A stretch of DNA of 64,000 nucleotides from an uncultured Fidelibacterota bacterium (GTDB lineage Bacteria; Fidelibacterota; Marinisomatia; Marinisomatales; Marinisomataceae), in assembly GCA_902576865.1 (NCBI GenBank), contig CACGWZ010000003.1:19735-83734 (forward strand), in the 5' to 3' direction. The notes below the pieces were generated by a model. That model did no database searches, had not been told where the DNA came from, and saw nothing but the letters and a program-made list of their open reading frames with translations. Made by a program: the position numbers and the translations under genes. The stretch's first letter is position 1. Each line of letters starts with the position of its first letter. This document shows positions 18,843-27,473 of the stretch, piece after piece.

Positions 18843-19791
18843 TACAACTAAATTTAAAAGAATCTCTTATTCTTTTATAATTGCTTTTGTTTTTTGGTTT
18901 TTTATTGAAAGCGAGGATACATATACTGTTAATTTAGATATACCATTGGTAGCTAGAAATCTTCAAGAAAAAAAAACATACAATGAAGAGGTTCCTGAAA
19001 GTATTTTTGTAACCTTAAAAGGCACAGGTAGATCTTTTATGTGGCTAAGGATATTAAATAACTTTTATGAAGATAATTTCAAGGCAGTAATTGATTTAAG
19101 CAGCATCACCGATGAATATAATTTTGAACTTGATTCATATTTCAAAGAAAATCCTGAAAAAATAGTTTTACCATCTTCGCTAGATTTGCAATTTATAGAA
19201 GTTTTAAATCCTAGAAATATTCAAATAAAATTGCAAAGATATATGATTAAAAAAGTTCCTATAGAATCGCAAATTTTAGTTTCTGCAGAACCCGGATATA
19301 TTGCTCTTGAAGGACAATTTTTTCCTGATTCAATTAGTATTGGAGGACCTGAAGAATCTGTAAATAATATAGATTTTCTTTTTACAGAAAAAGATACTTT
19401 ATTGGATTTAGTAGCTTCAGTAAATGGAAAATGGTCAATATTAAACCCTAACAAATTAGTTAGTTTTGATCCAAAAAAAATAGATGTTTTAATTGACGTT
19501 CAGCCAATAAGTGAAACAATTATTACTGGAATTCCCGTGGAGTTAATTAATAAGCCTAATGATGTAAATGTTTTTGTTAATCCTGCAACTGTATCATTGA
19601 CTATTGTTGGAGGTCTGAAGCAAATTACTAGTATTCTTCCTCAAGATATCGATGTAATAATTGATTTTGACTATTGGAATTCGGATAAACAATTTTATTC
19701 GCCTACAATTAAATTACCTGATTACTTAATTGAATGGAAGGATTTATCTCCAAATAATTTAGAAATTTTAGTCATTAAAGAAATTAATTGA
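18829..19791 (+). CDS. YbbR-domain membrane-anchored protein (CdaR-like)
   Basis: About 320 residues. Start codon is uncertain: ATG at 18829 (chosen), ATG at 18820 or TTG at 18817 all lie inside the rpsA 3' end. A single transmembrane helix (SYSFIIAFVFWFFI, about residues 8-22) is followed by repeated YbbR domains (V-x-V-x-G outline with PES-IFVTLKGTGRS and VELINKPNDVNVFVNP). In Firmicutes, YbbR/CdaR is encoded beside and binds the c-di-AMP cyclase CdaA; here the cyclase lies about 38 kb away (57388-58167), so interaction is only possible, not shown. The next gene, tsaD, overlaps it by 4 bases. Confidence 0.8.
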   Translation: MLTINTTKFKRISYSFIIAFVFWFFIESEDTYTVNLDIPLVARNLQEKKTYNEEVPESIFVTLKGTGRSFMWLRILNNFYEDNFKAVIDLSSITDEYNFELDSYFKENPEKIVLPSSLDLQFIEVLNPRNIQIKLQRYMIKKVPIESQILVSAEPGYIALEGQFFPDSISIGGPEESVNNIDFLFTEKDTLLDLVASVNGKWSILNPNKLVSFDPKKIDVLIDVQPISETIITGIPVELINKPNDVNVFVNPATVSLTIVGGLKQITSILPQDIDVIIDFDYWNSDKQFYSPTIKLPDYLIEWKDLSPNNLEILVIKEIN

Positions 19792-20762
19792 TTATACTTG
19801 GCATAGAAACGTCATGTGATGAAACTGGAGTTGCTATTTGTAGTGATTACAAAATTTTATCTAGTTATACTAAAACCCAGTCTATTCACAAGCAATTCGG
19901 TGGGGTTGTTCCCGAAATTGCATCAAGAGAACATGAAAAATATTTACCAAGTATTACAAAAAAAGTTCTAGAGGACTCAAATAAATCTTTTTCAGATATA
20001 GATGTGATTGCTGTTACGAATGGTCCTGGTTTGATAGGTTCTCTTTTATCAGGCATTAGTTTTGCAAAAGGAATTGCTCATGCACTCAACATTCCAATTG
20101 TTCCAATAAATCATTTAGAAGCACACTTAAATTCTGTATTTATTGAACACTCGGAGCTTGAAGCACCATTTATAAATCTTTTGGTTTCAGGGGGACATAC
20201 TCAATTATGGTTAGTCAAAAGTATGTTTGAATATGAACTTCTTGGCGAGACTTTGGATGATGCGTGCGGTGAAGCGTTTGATAAAGGTGCAAAGAAGATG
20301 AATTTAAATTATCCAGGTGGCCCTGAAATTGAAAAACTTGCAACAAATGGTAATAGAAATCTAATAAATTTTCCAAGACCAATGATTAAAGATAATTCAT
20401 TTAATTTTAGTTTTAGCGGATTAAAAACTGCACTAATTAATTGTGTTAATGAAAGAAAATATAGTTATCAAGATATTGCTGCAAGCTATCAAGAAGCTAT
20501 CGTAGATACCCTAATTAATAAATTTGAAAAAGCAATGAATCAATACTCCGCAAACTCTGGTATTATTTGTGGGGGCGTTGCTGCAAACAAGAGATTGAGA
20601 GATAAATTAGATAAGCTAGATCAGAAAATTATTTATCCATCCATGAGGTATTGTACTGATAACGCAGATATGATTGCATTTTTAGCATTACATAAAGTCA
20701 CTAATAATAAAATAGATTTTCATAAAGATTTTAGTGCTTATTCAAGAGGAATGATTGTTTAA
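19788..20762 (+). CDS. tsaD: tRNA N6-adenosine threonylcarbamoyltransferase TsaD
   Basis: 324 residues. Begins with TTG inside TTGATTATAC at the end of ybbR; the alternative ATG starts are too far inside to keep the ILGIETSCDETGVAI glycine-rich ATP site. Metal-binding His pair in NHLEAHLNSV is intact, as are GPGLIGSLLSG, LVSGGHTQL and GGVAANKRLR. TsaD transfers threonylcarbamoyl to A37 of ANN-reading tRNAs, with TsaB/TsaE partners that are not in the window. It overlaps both neighbours by 1-4 bases. Confidence 0.96.
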   Translation: MIILGIETSCDETGVAICSDYKILSSYTKTQSIHKQFGGVVPEIASREHEKYLPSITKKVLEDSNKSFSDIDVIAVTNGPGLIGSLLSGISFAKGIAHALNIPIVPINHLEAHLNSVFIEHSELEAPFINLLVSGGHTQLWLVKSMFEYELLGETLDDACGEAFDKGAKKMNLNYPGGPEIEKLATNGNRNLINFPRPMIKDNSFNFSFSGLKTALINCVNERKYSYQDIAASYQEAIVDTLINKFEKAMNQYSANSGIICGGVAANKRLRDKLDKLDQKIIYPSMRYCTDNADMIAFLALHKVTNNKIDFHKDFSAYSRGMIV

Positions 20763-21955
20763 TGAAATATTTCAATTTATTTATTCTCAATTTTGTTTTT
20801 TTAATCACTTTATTATCCTGTATCAAAATTGAAGAAAGCACTATTAAAAAAAATAATTTATCTGAAAAAATAAGCGAATCGATTATTGATGAACCCATAG
20901 ATTTATTTATTAAAAATATCATTATTTATCCAAGTCAATTTGATAAAAACTCAATTTATATTGATGTTGAAATTTCAAGCATAAATGGAGGAAGTGGCGA
21001 GGTTCAAATAGCATTATTGAATGATAAAAAGTTAGTTGCTTCAAACCCTATTAAGGTCTTTTCAAATAGACAAAATTATTTTCAATCATTTCTTATTGAT
21101 GGAGAAGTTGATTACAAAAAAAATTTTGAAATTGGCATTTCAGCTTTAAATGGCGAAACTAACATTTCAAATAATAAACATATTTTTAAAAGTAGTTTAA
21201 AGATTGAAAGACCTAAAATTGCTATTTTATCTGGTAAATTAAATTTTAATACTCCTCATATTTTAAATAATTTAAATGCCGATTTTGACCATTTTTATCC
21301 AAGTCCAATTGATGGAAGTTTTGATGTAACAGATTTTTGGTTTACTAACTATGACATTATTTTGCTTGATAATTTTCCACAAAAACCAGTTTCTGATAAA
21401 TGGCTTAAATTATTTTTAAAGAAAATTATTTCTGAGAAAAGTTCATTAGTTATGAATTCTAGATCAGATCAGGATATTGAAGTATTAAAAGATTTTTTCC
21501 CTATTTTTGATATTAAATATAATGAAGGTATGGATTTAAATAACTTTAATGAATTTTCTAGAAACCAAAATGGCACATTCAAATCATCATTTATTGTTAT
21601 AAATGATATATTTAACATTTCAAAAAATTATATTTCAGAATTAAATGAAATAATTGATTGGATTTTACTTGACAATGATATTCAATACTCATTTTATATT
21701 GCAAATAAAGATAATAAACTTAGTGAACCGATATTTGTTTATGGTTACTCTAATTTTATAGATTCTGAAATTAAAAATCTTCAAGCTGAAATTCTAATAA
21801 AAGAAGAAGTTGTAAAAACAATCAAGCTATTATATAATCCTAAATCTGGATATTATTTTAGTCAGTTTGAGCCTTACATTTTAGGTAGTTATGTTGTTAA
21901 TATTCTGGAAAATAAAAAATTAATTGATACTATAAATGTAAATATATATGATTAA
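20762..21955 (+). CDS. predicted lipoprotein of unknown function
   Basis: 397 residues. Signal sequence with lipobox TLLSC (Cys20), so outer-membrane or periplasmic lipid anchor. I do not recognise the body. It has a beta-rich section (about 45-140, DVEISSINGGSGEVQIALL) that looks like an immunoglobulin-like fold, a Rossmann-like middle (about 155-260, PKIAILSGKLNFNTPHILNN, NYDIILLDNFPQKP, SSLVMNSRSD) resembling the glutamine-amidotransferase-like domains of some membrane-linked proteins, and another beta-rich tail. A link to a VWA/GATase-like extracellular family is a guess. It starts by overlapping the tsaD stop (TAATG). Confidence 0.6.
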   Translation: MKYFNLFILNFVFLITLLSCIKIEESTIKKNNLSEKISESIIDEPIDLFIKNIIIYPSQFDKNSIYIDVEISSINGGSGEVQIALLNDKKLVASNPIKVFSNRQNYFQSFLIDGEVDYKKNFEIGISALNGETNISNNKHIFKSSLKIERPKIAILSGKLNFNTPHILNNLNADFDHFYPSPIDGSFDVTDFWFTNYDIILLDNFPQKPVSDKWLKLFLKKIISEKSSLVMNSRSDQDIEVLKDFFPIFDIKYNEGMDLNNFNEFSRNQNGTFKSSFIVINDIFNISKNYISELNEIIDWILLDNDIQYSFYIANKDNKLSEPIFVYGYSNFIDSEIKNLQAEILIKEEVVKTIKLLYNPKSGYYFSQFEPYILGSYVVNILENKKLIDTINVNIYD

Positions 21956-21971
21956 ATGAGTAAATTATCTC

Positions 21972-23237
21972 ATGCTTGATGTAAAAAAAATTAGAAACAA
22001 TTCAGATGAAATTTTAAAACTTTTATCAAAAAAAGATAAGAAAGTTTCCTTAGATAATATTTTAAAACTAGATGAAAGTCTTAAAAACCTAACTACAAAG
22101 CTTAATGAATTACAAGCAGATCAAAATAGCAAATCAAAAGAAGTAGGTATATTAAAGTCTAAAGGAGAATCTTCTGATGATATTTTTGCTGATTTAAAAA
22201 TTCTTTCTGATAAAATTAAAGAGCTTGAAAAACAGCAAAGAGAATTATCATTATCTTTAAAAGATGCATTATTAGAAATACCTAATGTACCTCATTCATC
22301 ATGTCCCCAAGGTTCTTCTGAAAAAGATAATGTGGTTATCAAACAAAAAAAGACAAACAAAGATTTTAATTTCAGTCCAAAAAATCACATAGAGATTGGA
22401 AAGCAATTGGATATTCTTAATTTTGAAGTAGCTGCAAAAATGTCAGGTAGTGGATTTCCTCTTTATAAAGGAAAGGGTGCATTGCTTGAAAGAGCATTAA
22501 TCAATTTTATGATCGATTATCATCTTAAAAACTTTAACTATACAGAGTTTTTTACTCCTTTCTTAGTAAAGCCAGATTCAGCTTTAACTACTGGTCAACT
22601 TCCAAAGTTTTCGGAAGATATGTATCATATTGAAAAAGATAATCTGTATTTGATTCCAACCGCAGAAGTTTCATTAACAAATATTCATAAAGATGATATT
22701 ATATCTATTGACGATTTGCCTAAATATTACCTTGGATATTCTGCATGCTTTAGAAGAGAAGCTGGATCTTATGGAAAAGATACCAGAGGGCTATTAAGAG
22801 TTCATCAATTTAATAAAGTTGAATTAGTAAAATTTGTAGAACCAGAAAAATCTTATGCTGAACTTGATTCTTTAGTAGAGCAAGCATCAGATATTCTTGA
22901 TCTATTGGAGCTTCAATACAGAGTGATTGAATTATGCACTGGCGATCTTAGCTTTGCTGCTGCAAAATGTTTTGATCTTGAAGTATGGGCTCCAGGAGAA
23001 GAAAAATGGTTAGAGGTATCTTCATGTAGCAATTTTGAAGATTTTCAATCAAGGAGAGGAAATATTAGGTTTAAAAATACCGACGGAAGTACTGATTTTA
23101 TACACACGTTAAATGGATCAGGATTAGCAACTCCCAGAATTTTTGCTGCTTTCATAGAAACTCATCAAAATAAAGATGGAAGTATCCGTATCCCACCAAG
23201 TCTCCAGCCTTATATGGAAATTTCGGAGATAAAATAA
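21972..23237 (+). CDS. serS: seryl-tRNA synthetase
   Basis: 421 residues, the standard size. Residues 1-105 form the coiled-coil arm rich in Lys/Glu/Leu that binds the long variable arm of tRNA-Ser. Class II motif 2 (CFRREAGSYGKDTRGLLRVHQF) and motif 3 (NGSGLATPRI) are clear, and the substrate segment LIPTAEVSLTN is typical. It charges tRNA-Ser and tRNA-Sec. A short ATGAG/CTCAT inverted repeat lies in the 16-base leader, but there is no room for a T-box. Confidence 0.97.
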   Translation: MLDVKKIRNNSDEILKLLSKKDKKVSLDNILKLDESLKNLTTKLNELQADQNSKSKEVGILKSKGESSDDIFADLKILSDKIKELEKQQRELSLSLKDALLEIPNVPHSSCPQGSSEKDNVVIKQKKTNKDFNFSPKNHIEIGKQLDILNFEVAAKMSGSGFPLYKGKGALLERALINFMIDYHLKNFNYTEFFTPFLVKPDSALTTGQLPKFSEDMYHIEKDNLYLIPTAEVSLTNIHKDDIISIDDLPKYYLGYSACFRREAGSYGKDTRGLLRVHQFNKVELVKFVEPEKSYAELDSLVEQASDILDLLELQYRVIELCTGDLSFAAAKCFDLEVWAPGEEKWLEVSSCSNFEDFQSRRGNIRFKNTDGSTDFIHTLNGSGLATPRIFAAFIETHQNKDGSIRIPPSLQPYMEISEIK

Positions 23238-23936
23238 TTGCGAATCGTATGGATTTATTTAAATCTTATTTTTTGGACGTTATTTTTTGGTCTTAGTTCT
23301 TTCTTTACAATTTTATTAACAGGCAGGAAAGAAAATTTTAAGTTTTTTTCGGAAATATGGGGAAAAACTTTATCATTTATATTTAATGTAAAATTAGTAG
23401 TAAAAGGAAAGCATAATCTTAATAAAGAGAATTATATTTTTGCGTTAAATCACGCTTCTTTAATTGATATTCCTCTTTTATTTATTGCTGTAAAAAGATA
23501 TACAGTATTTATTGCTAAAAGTGAGCTCAGTAATATTCCTATTTTTAAATCAATTTTAGATAGAGCAGGTTTTATTTTTGTTGATAGAAAAAATAACGAT
23601 AGTGCCATTAAATCAATGAATAATTTAATTGATGATATTGAAAAGACACCAAGATCTGTTGCTATTTTTCCAGAAGGAACAAGAACTAAAGACGGAGAGC
23701 TCTTACCATTCAAGAAGGGTGCAGCCATTTTTGGAATAAATACAAAAATTCCCATAATTCCTGTTGCAATATCAGGAACTTATCATTGGTCGAAAAAAAA
23801 ATTATTTGATATATCACAAAGTGTGATAACTTTTGAGTTTGGAGAACCTATTATTACTAAAAATTGCTCTTTTAAAGATAGAGACCATTTAACTAAAAAA
23901 ATTAAATTAGATATTGAAAAAATGAAGGTTAATTGA
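23238..23936 (+). CDS. plsC: 1-acyl-sn-glycerol-3-phosphate acyltransferase
   Basis: 232 residues, starting at TTG one base after the serS stop. An N-terminal hydrophobic segment (about 4-27) anchors it in the inner membrane. Catalytic block NHASLID (NHx4D) and the glycerol-phosphate-binding block FPEGTRT are both present, as is GAAIFG and IPIIPVAISGT. It makes phosphatidic acid from lysophosphatidic acid. Immediately upstream of rfaE2, suggesting an envelope-synthesis subgroup. Confidence 0.93.
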   Translation: MRIVWIYLNLIFWTLFFGLSSFFTILLTGRKENFKFFSEIWGKTLSFIFNVKLVVKGKHNLNKENYIFALNHASLIDIPLLFIAVKRYTVFIAKSELSNIPIFKSILDRAGFIFVDRKNNDSAIKSMNNLIDDIEKTPRSVAIFPEGTRTKDGELLPFKKGAAIFGINTKIPIIPVAISGTYHWSKKKLFDISQSVITFEFGEPIITKNCSFKDRDHLTKKIKLDIEKMKVN

Positions 23937-23937
23937 A

Positions 23938-24402
23938 ATGCAATTTTCACTTAAAGATAATATTAGTATTATAAAAAAAGTTAAGGCCGAAAGAAAAAAA
24001 ATAGTTTTTACAAATGGCTGCTTTGACTTATTACATGTTGGTCATATTAGATACTTAGCTCAAGCAAAAAAACTTGGTGATTTTTTAATCATCGGTCTTA
24101 ATTCAGACAGTTCGGTAAAAGCACTTAAAGGTAAAGACAGGCCAATAAATTCTTTCGAAGATCGAGCTATTTTATTATCAGCACTTACTTCAGTCGATTT
24201 AGTTGTAATATTTGAGGAACAAACCCCTGCAAATTTAATAAAAGACATAGTACCTGATATTCTTGTCAAAGGAGGAGATTATAATATTGAAGATATAGTA
24301 GGTTACCATACAGTAATTCAAAATGGAGGCAAAGTGAAAACCCTAAGTTTTCATAATGGCTATAGTAGTACAAATTATATTAATAAAATAAATAAACGCT
24401 AA
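23938..24402 (+). CDS. rfaE2: D-glycero-beta-D-manno-heptose 1-phosphate adenylyltransferase
   Basis: 154 residues; corresponds to the C-terminal domain of E. coli HldE as a stand-alone protein. The nucleotidyltransferase motif FTNGCFDLLHVGHIRYL and the C-terminal LVKGGDYN...G are present. It uses ATP to activate heptose-1-phosphate to ADP-heptose for LPS core synthesis, so the organism probably makes heptose-containing lipopolysaccharide. The kinase half (RfaE1) is not in the window. A related cytidylyltransferase specificity is possible, as this superfamily is easily confused. Confidence 0.85.
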   Translation: MQFSLKDNISIIKKVKAERKKIVFTNGCFDLLHVGHIRYLAQAKKLGDFLIIGLNSDSSVKALKGKDRPINSFEDRAILLSALTSVDLVVIFEEQTPANLIKDIVPDILVKGGDYNIEDIVGYHTVIQNGGKVKTLSFHNGYSSTNYINKINKR

Positions 24403-24441
24403 CTTGCTTATCCAAACAAATTCAAATAATTTCACAACTTT

Positions 24442-26187
24442 ATGATAGACAATAGAATAATATTTGCCATAATTTTGTCCTCAGTAATTTTTGGACAAAC
24501 TCTTACTGAAAAGTCCAAAAAACCTTTCATGAACACAAATGATATTTCTTTTTTAGGCACCTCAAATAGAATTACTTCAATTTTAGATGAAGCAAAGCAA
24601 TTTTTATCAGATGCAATTATCGCCGATGTCAATTCAGACACTGTGGAGGTAGTTTATAATATTAAGAAGGTTTTTGATCTCATGTCAGATGTTGAACAGA
24701 TTGGCGTTAGGGAAGAGCTAGATAAAATTGAATTTGAAAAATTTCAAGATGATTTTGTAAAAATTTATACAACTAGATTAAGTACTATTGATAGTTCCAC
24801 TCAAATATTAACAGCTGATCTTATAAGAAGAGATATTGCTGAAATTACATCAGAGAATGAATCTATTGAGATGGGATTAACAAAATTTACTATAATTGAT
24901 GACAGAGAAGGACATATTCCTTTAGTTACAAATTCACAAGTTGAAAGCTATATAAGATATTTTCAAGGTAAAGGTCGTAAAGGATTTAATATTTGGCTCA
25001 GAAGATACGTCCAATACAAAGATCTAATGTTACCGATCCTAGAACAATATGATTTACCTGAAGATTTAATTGTTGTTTCAATGATTGAATCTGGCTTTGA
25101 TCCCAAAGCTATTTCAAAAGCTAAAGCTGTTGGCTTATGGCAATTTATGTATTCAACAGGAAAGCAATATGGATTAAATAGAAATTGGTATATTGACGAA
25201 AGACAAGATCCTATCAAATCGACTCATGCTGCAGCAAAATATTTTAAAGACTTATATGAAGAGTTTGAAGATTGGTATTTAGTTCTTGCAGCATATAATA
25301 CTGGACCTGGAAGAGTAAATAGAGCTTTAAAGCTTCATGAAACCTCTGATTATTGGCAATTATATTCCCTACCTAAAGATACAAAAAATTATATCCCATA
25401 CTATCTTTCATCGGCTATAATTTTACAAAATCCTGAAAAATATGGTTTTAAAATTCCTAAAAATAATCCTCTGAAATATGATGAAGTCAAAATTGAAAAG
25501 AGTTCTGATTTAAATGTAATTGCGAATGCAGCAGATACAAAAGTTAGTACTATAAAAAAATTAAATCCCGAGTTAAGGCAACCTGCTACTCCTAATAATG
25601 GACCTTACTTTCTAAACATCCCAAACGGTAAAAAAGAATCTTTTTATAAGAAATTCAATGCTATTCCAGATGACGAAAAGTTTGCAGTTCAAAAAGTGGA
25701 ACATAGAGTTCAAAAAGGTGAAAATTTAATATCTATAGCTTCAAAATATAGAGTTCTAGTAGCAGATTTACAGACAATAAATAATATTTCAAATATTAAT
25801 AAATTATCGATCGGTCAAAGACTTAAAATTCCTGTCAAAGGTGGTTTATATTCAAACTATCCAGAAAAGAAAATTTATACTATTAAAAGTGGCGATACCC
25901 TTGGACACATTGCTGAAGATTATAATACAAGAGCCAGTGAAATAAGAAAATGGAATAATATGGGATCTAGTTCTAAAATTTATCCTGGTCAAAAATTAAC
26001 TTTATTTGTTAAAGGTCAACCAGTTAAGGACACTCCAAAGAAAAATGTTTATATTGTTAGAGTTGGTGATAATTTGAGCATGATAGCTAAAAATAATAAT
26101 ACTACCATTACTAAAATAAAGAGTTGGAATAGTATGAAATCTTCTACAATTTATCCTGGTCAAAAACTGACAATTTATTTTGAATAA
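24442..26187 (+). CDS. MltD-like lytic transglycosylase with three LysM domains
   Basis: 581 residues. Signal peptide ends near VIFGQ (residue 18). A 180-residue helical N-terminus precedes an SLT (GEWL family) domain (about 190-330) with catalytic-glutamate block SMIESGFDPKAISKAKAVGLWQFM... (shortened: IESGFDP, AVGLWQF) and AAYNTGPGRVNRAL. Three LysM domains occupy about 420-581 (HRVQKGENLISIA, YTIKSGDTLGHIA, YIVRVGDNLSMIA), more than the two of E. coli MltD. It cleaves peptidoglycan glycan strands in the periplasm. The neighbour downstream is the HU gene. Confidence 0.92.
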   Translation: MIDNRIIFAIILSSVIFGQTLTEKSKKPFMNTNDISFLGTSNRITSILDEAKQFLSDAIIADVNSDTVEVVYNIKKVFDLMSDVEQIGVREELDKIEFEKFQDDFVKIYTTRLSTIDSSTQILTADLIRRDIAEITSENESIEMGLTKFTIIDDREGHIPLVTNSQVESYIRYFQGKGRKGFNIWLRRYVQYKDLMLPILEQYDLPEDLIVVSMIESGFDPKAISKAKAVGLWQFMYSTGKQYGLNRNWYIDERQDPIKSTHAAAKYFKDLYEEFEDWYLVLAAYNTGPGRVNRALKLHETSDYWQLYSLPKDTKNYIPYYLSSAIILQNPEKYGFKIPKNNPLKYDEVKIEKSSDLNVIANAADTKVSTIKKLNPELRQPATPNNGPYFLNIPNGKKESFYKKFNAIPDDEKFAVQKVEHRVQKGENLISIASKYRVLVADLQTINNISNINKLSIGQRLKIPVKGGLYSNYPEKKIYTIKSGDTLGHIAEDYNTRASEIRKWNNMGSSSKIYPGQKLTLFVKGQPVKDTPKKNVYIVRVGDNLSMIAKNNNTTITKIKSWNSMKSSTIYPGQKLTIYFE

Positions 26188-26194
26188 TTAAATT

Positions 26195-26485
26195 ATGATA
26201 AAGCAAGATATAGTAGATAATGTAGCAAATGCAACTGGACTTACTAAAGTTGAAGTAGAAGCAGTGCTAAATGAATCATTTAATGAAATAATTAGAGCAT
26301 TAAGCAATAATGAAAAAATTGAATTAAGAGGATTTGGAACATTCAGTGTAAAACATAGGCTACCAAAAAAAGCAAGAAATCCAAAAACTGGTGATCCTAT
26401 TTTTCTACCTGAAAGATATGTACCTGTTTTCAAACCGTCAAAACTGATGAAAAAAACAGTTAATGAAAAATTAATTGAATATTAA
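26195..26485 (+). CDS. hup: HU/IHF-family DNA-binding protein
   Basis: 96 residues, close to the usual 90-100. Alpha-helical dimer base (MIKQDIVDNVANATGLTKVEVEAVL...) followed by the beta arm signature GFGTFSVKHR and RNPKTGDPI. HU bends and wraps DNA non-specifically and is among the most abundant nucleoid proteins. IHF subunit identity cannot be excluded by sequence. It follows mltD by 7 bases. Confidence 0.93.
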   Translation: MIKQDIVDNVANATGLTKVEVEAVLNESFNEIIRALSNNEKIELRGFGTFSVKHRLPKKARNPKTGDPIFLPERYVPVFKPSKLMKKTVNEKLIEY

Positions 26486-26495
26486 GGAGCAATAA

Positions 26496-26591
26496 ATGCC
26501 TTGCGGTAAAAAAAGAAAAAAAAGAAAAATGAATACTCATAAACGTAAAAAGCGTTTAAGAGCAGATAGACACAAGAAAAAAAATAGATAA
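26496..26591 (+). CDS. 31-residue basic COX24/AURKAIP1-like (mS38-related) protein
   Basis: Reading from ATG at 26496 gives 31 residues, beginning MPCGKKRK, then MNTHKRKKRLRADRHKKK to NR. More than half the residues are Lys/Arg/His. The THKRKK(R)xRxxRHKKK core is that of the short bacterial AURKAIP1/COX24-domain proteins known in Bacteroidetes-group genomes and related to mitochondrial ribosomal protein mS38. A good Shine-Dalgarno AAGGAG (26484-26489) sits 6 bases upstream, and it lies between hup and nadK with short gaps. A ribosomal role is inferred from the eukaryotic relative. Confidence 0.85.
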   Translation: MPCGKKRKKRKMNTHKRKKRLRADRHKKKNR

Positions 26592-26596
26592 ATAAA

Positions 26597-27460
26597 ATGC
26601 AAGTCAAAAGTTTTGCCATATGGGCTAATGCTGAAAAAAAACAAGTTCTAGCATTAGTACAAAGTACTATAAAGTGGGCGAATGATAATAATCTTGAAGT
26701 TCATTTGGCCGATCGATTAAAAAGTATAGATATCAACTCAGATGTCTCATACTTTTCAACCAATAATCCGCCAGAAGTTGATTTTTTACTTTGTTTTGGT
26801 GGAGATGGAACACTTATTTCTGGAGTAAGAATTTTTTCAAATCTTTCTGTTCCGGTTCTTGGTGTCCATTTAGGTGGACTAGGATTTTTAGCCCAAATAA
26901 CACCTGAAGTATTAGTAAATAAACTTGAATGTGTTAAAAATAACGAATTCAAAATTCAAGATAGGTTAGTGTTATCAGCAAAAATTACTGGAAATGAAAA
27001 TTCACATTATGCAATTAATGATTTTGTAGTTCAAAATGAAACCTCATTTAGAGTGACTTCCTTATCTTTATTTATAGATAATCAACATGTAAGTGATTAT
27101 AAGTCTGACGGTATAATTATAAGCACTCCAACAGGATCAACCGCATATTCTTTATCATCAGGTGGTCCAATTATTCAACCAGATGTTTTTTCAATAGTAA
27201 TTACTCCCATTGCTCCTCATTCACTAACATCAAGACCACTAGTCTTACCATCCAATGTTGAAGTAGAATTTAGATTTAGCAATGAATCCGAAAATGACTT
27301 AAAGTTGATAGTTGATGGACAAAAAATCATAAATTTTACTAAAGACTCTACTGTAAAATTATCAAAAGCCAAACATCATTTAAAATTTATTACTTTTGAA
27401 GATTATAATTATTATGAAACACTTAAAAATAAAATGATTTGGGGTAAGCGAGGTTCATAA
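26597..27460 (+). CDS. nadK: NAD kinase
   Basis: 287 residues. GGDGTLISGVR (NE/D-GGDG motif), GVHLGGLGFLAQIT, NDFVVQNE and TPTGSTAYSLSSGGPII are the diagnostic NadK blocks. It phosphorylates NAD+ to NADP+ in the cytosol, the only route to NADP. Starts 5 bases after the 31-residue basic gene. Confidence 0.95.
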   Translation: MQVKSFAIWANAEKKQVLALVQSTIKWANDNNLEVHLADRLKSIDINSDVSYFSTNNPPEVDFLLCFGGDGTLISGVRIFSNLSVPVLGVHLGGLGFLAQITPEVLVNKLECVKNNEFKIQDRLVLSAKITGNENSHYAINDFVVQNETSFRVTSLSLFIDNQHVSDYKSDGIIISTPTGSTAYSLSSGGPIIQPDVFSIVITPIAPHSLTSRPLVLPSNVEVEFRFSNESENDLKLIVDGQKIINFTKDSTVKLSKAKHHLKFITFEDYNYYETLKNKMIWGKRGS

Positions 27461-27473
27461 AAAAGGAAATCCA

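Noticed and set aside
21956..21973. Inverted repeat ATGAG...CTCAT before serS as a T-box leader
   Set aside because: Only a 5-bp stem in a 16-base gap; a T-box needs a long leader with specifier loop and antiterminator.
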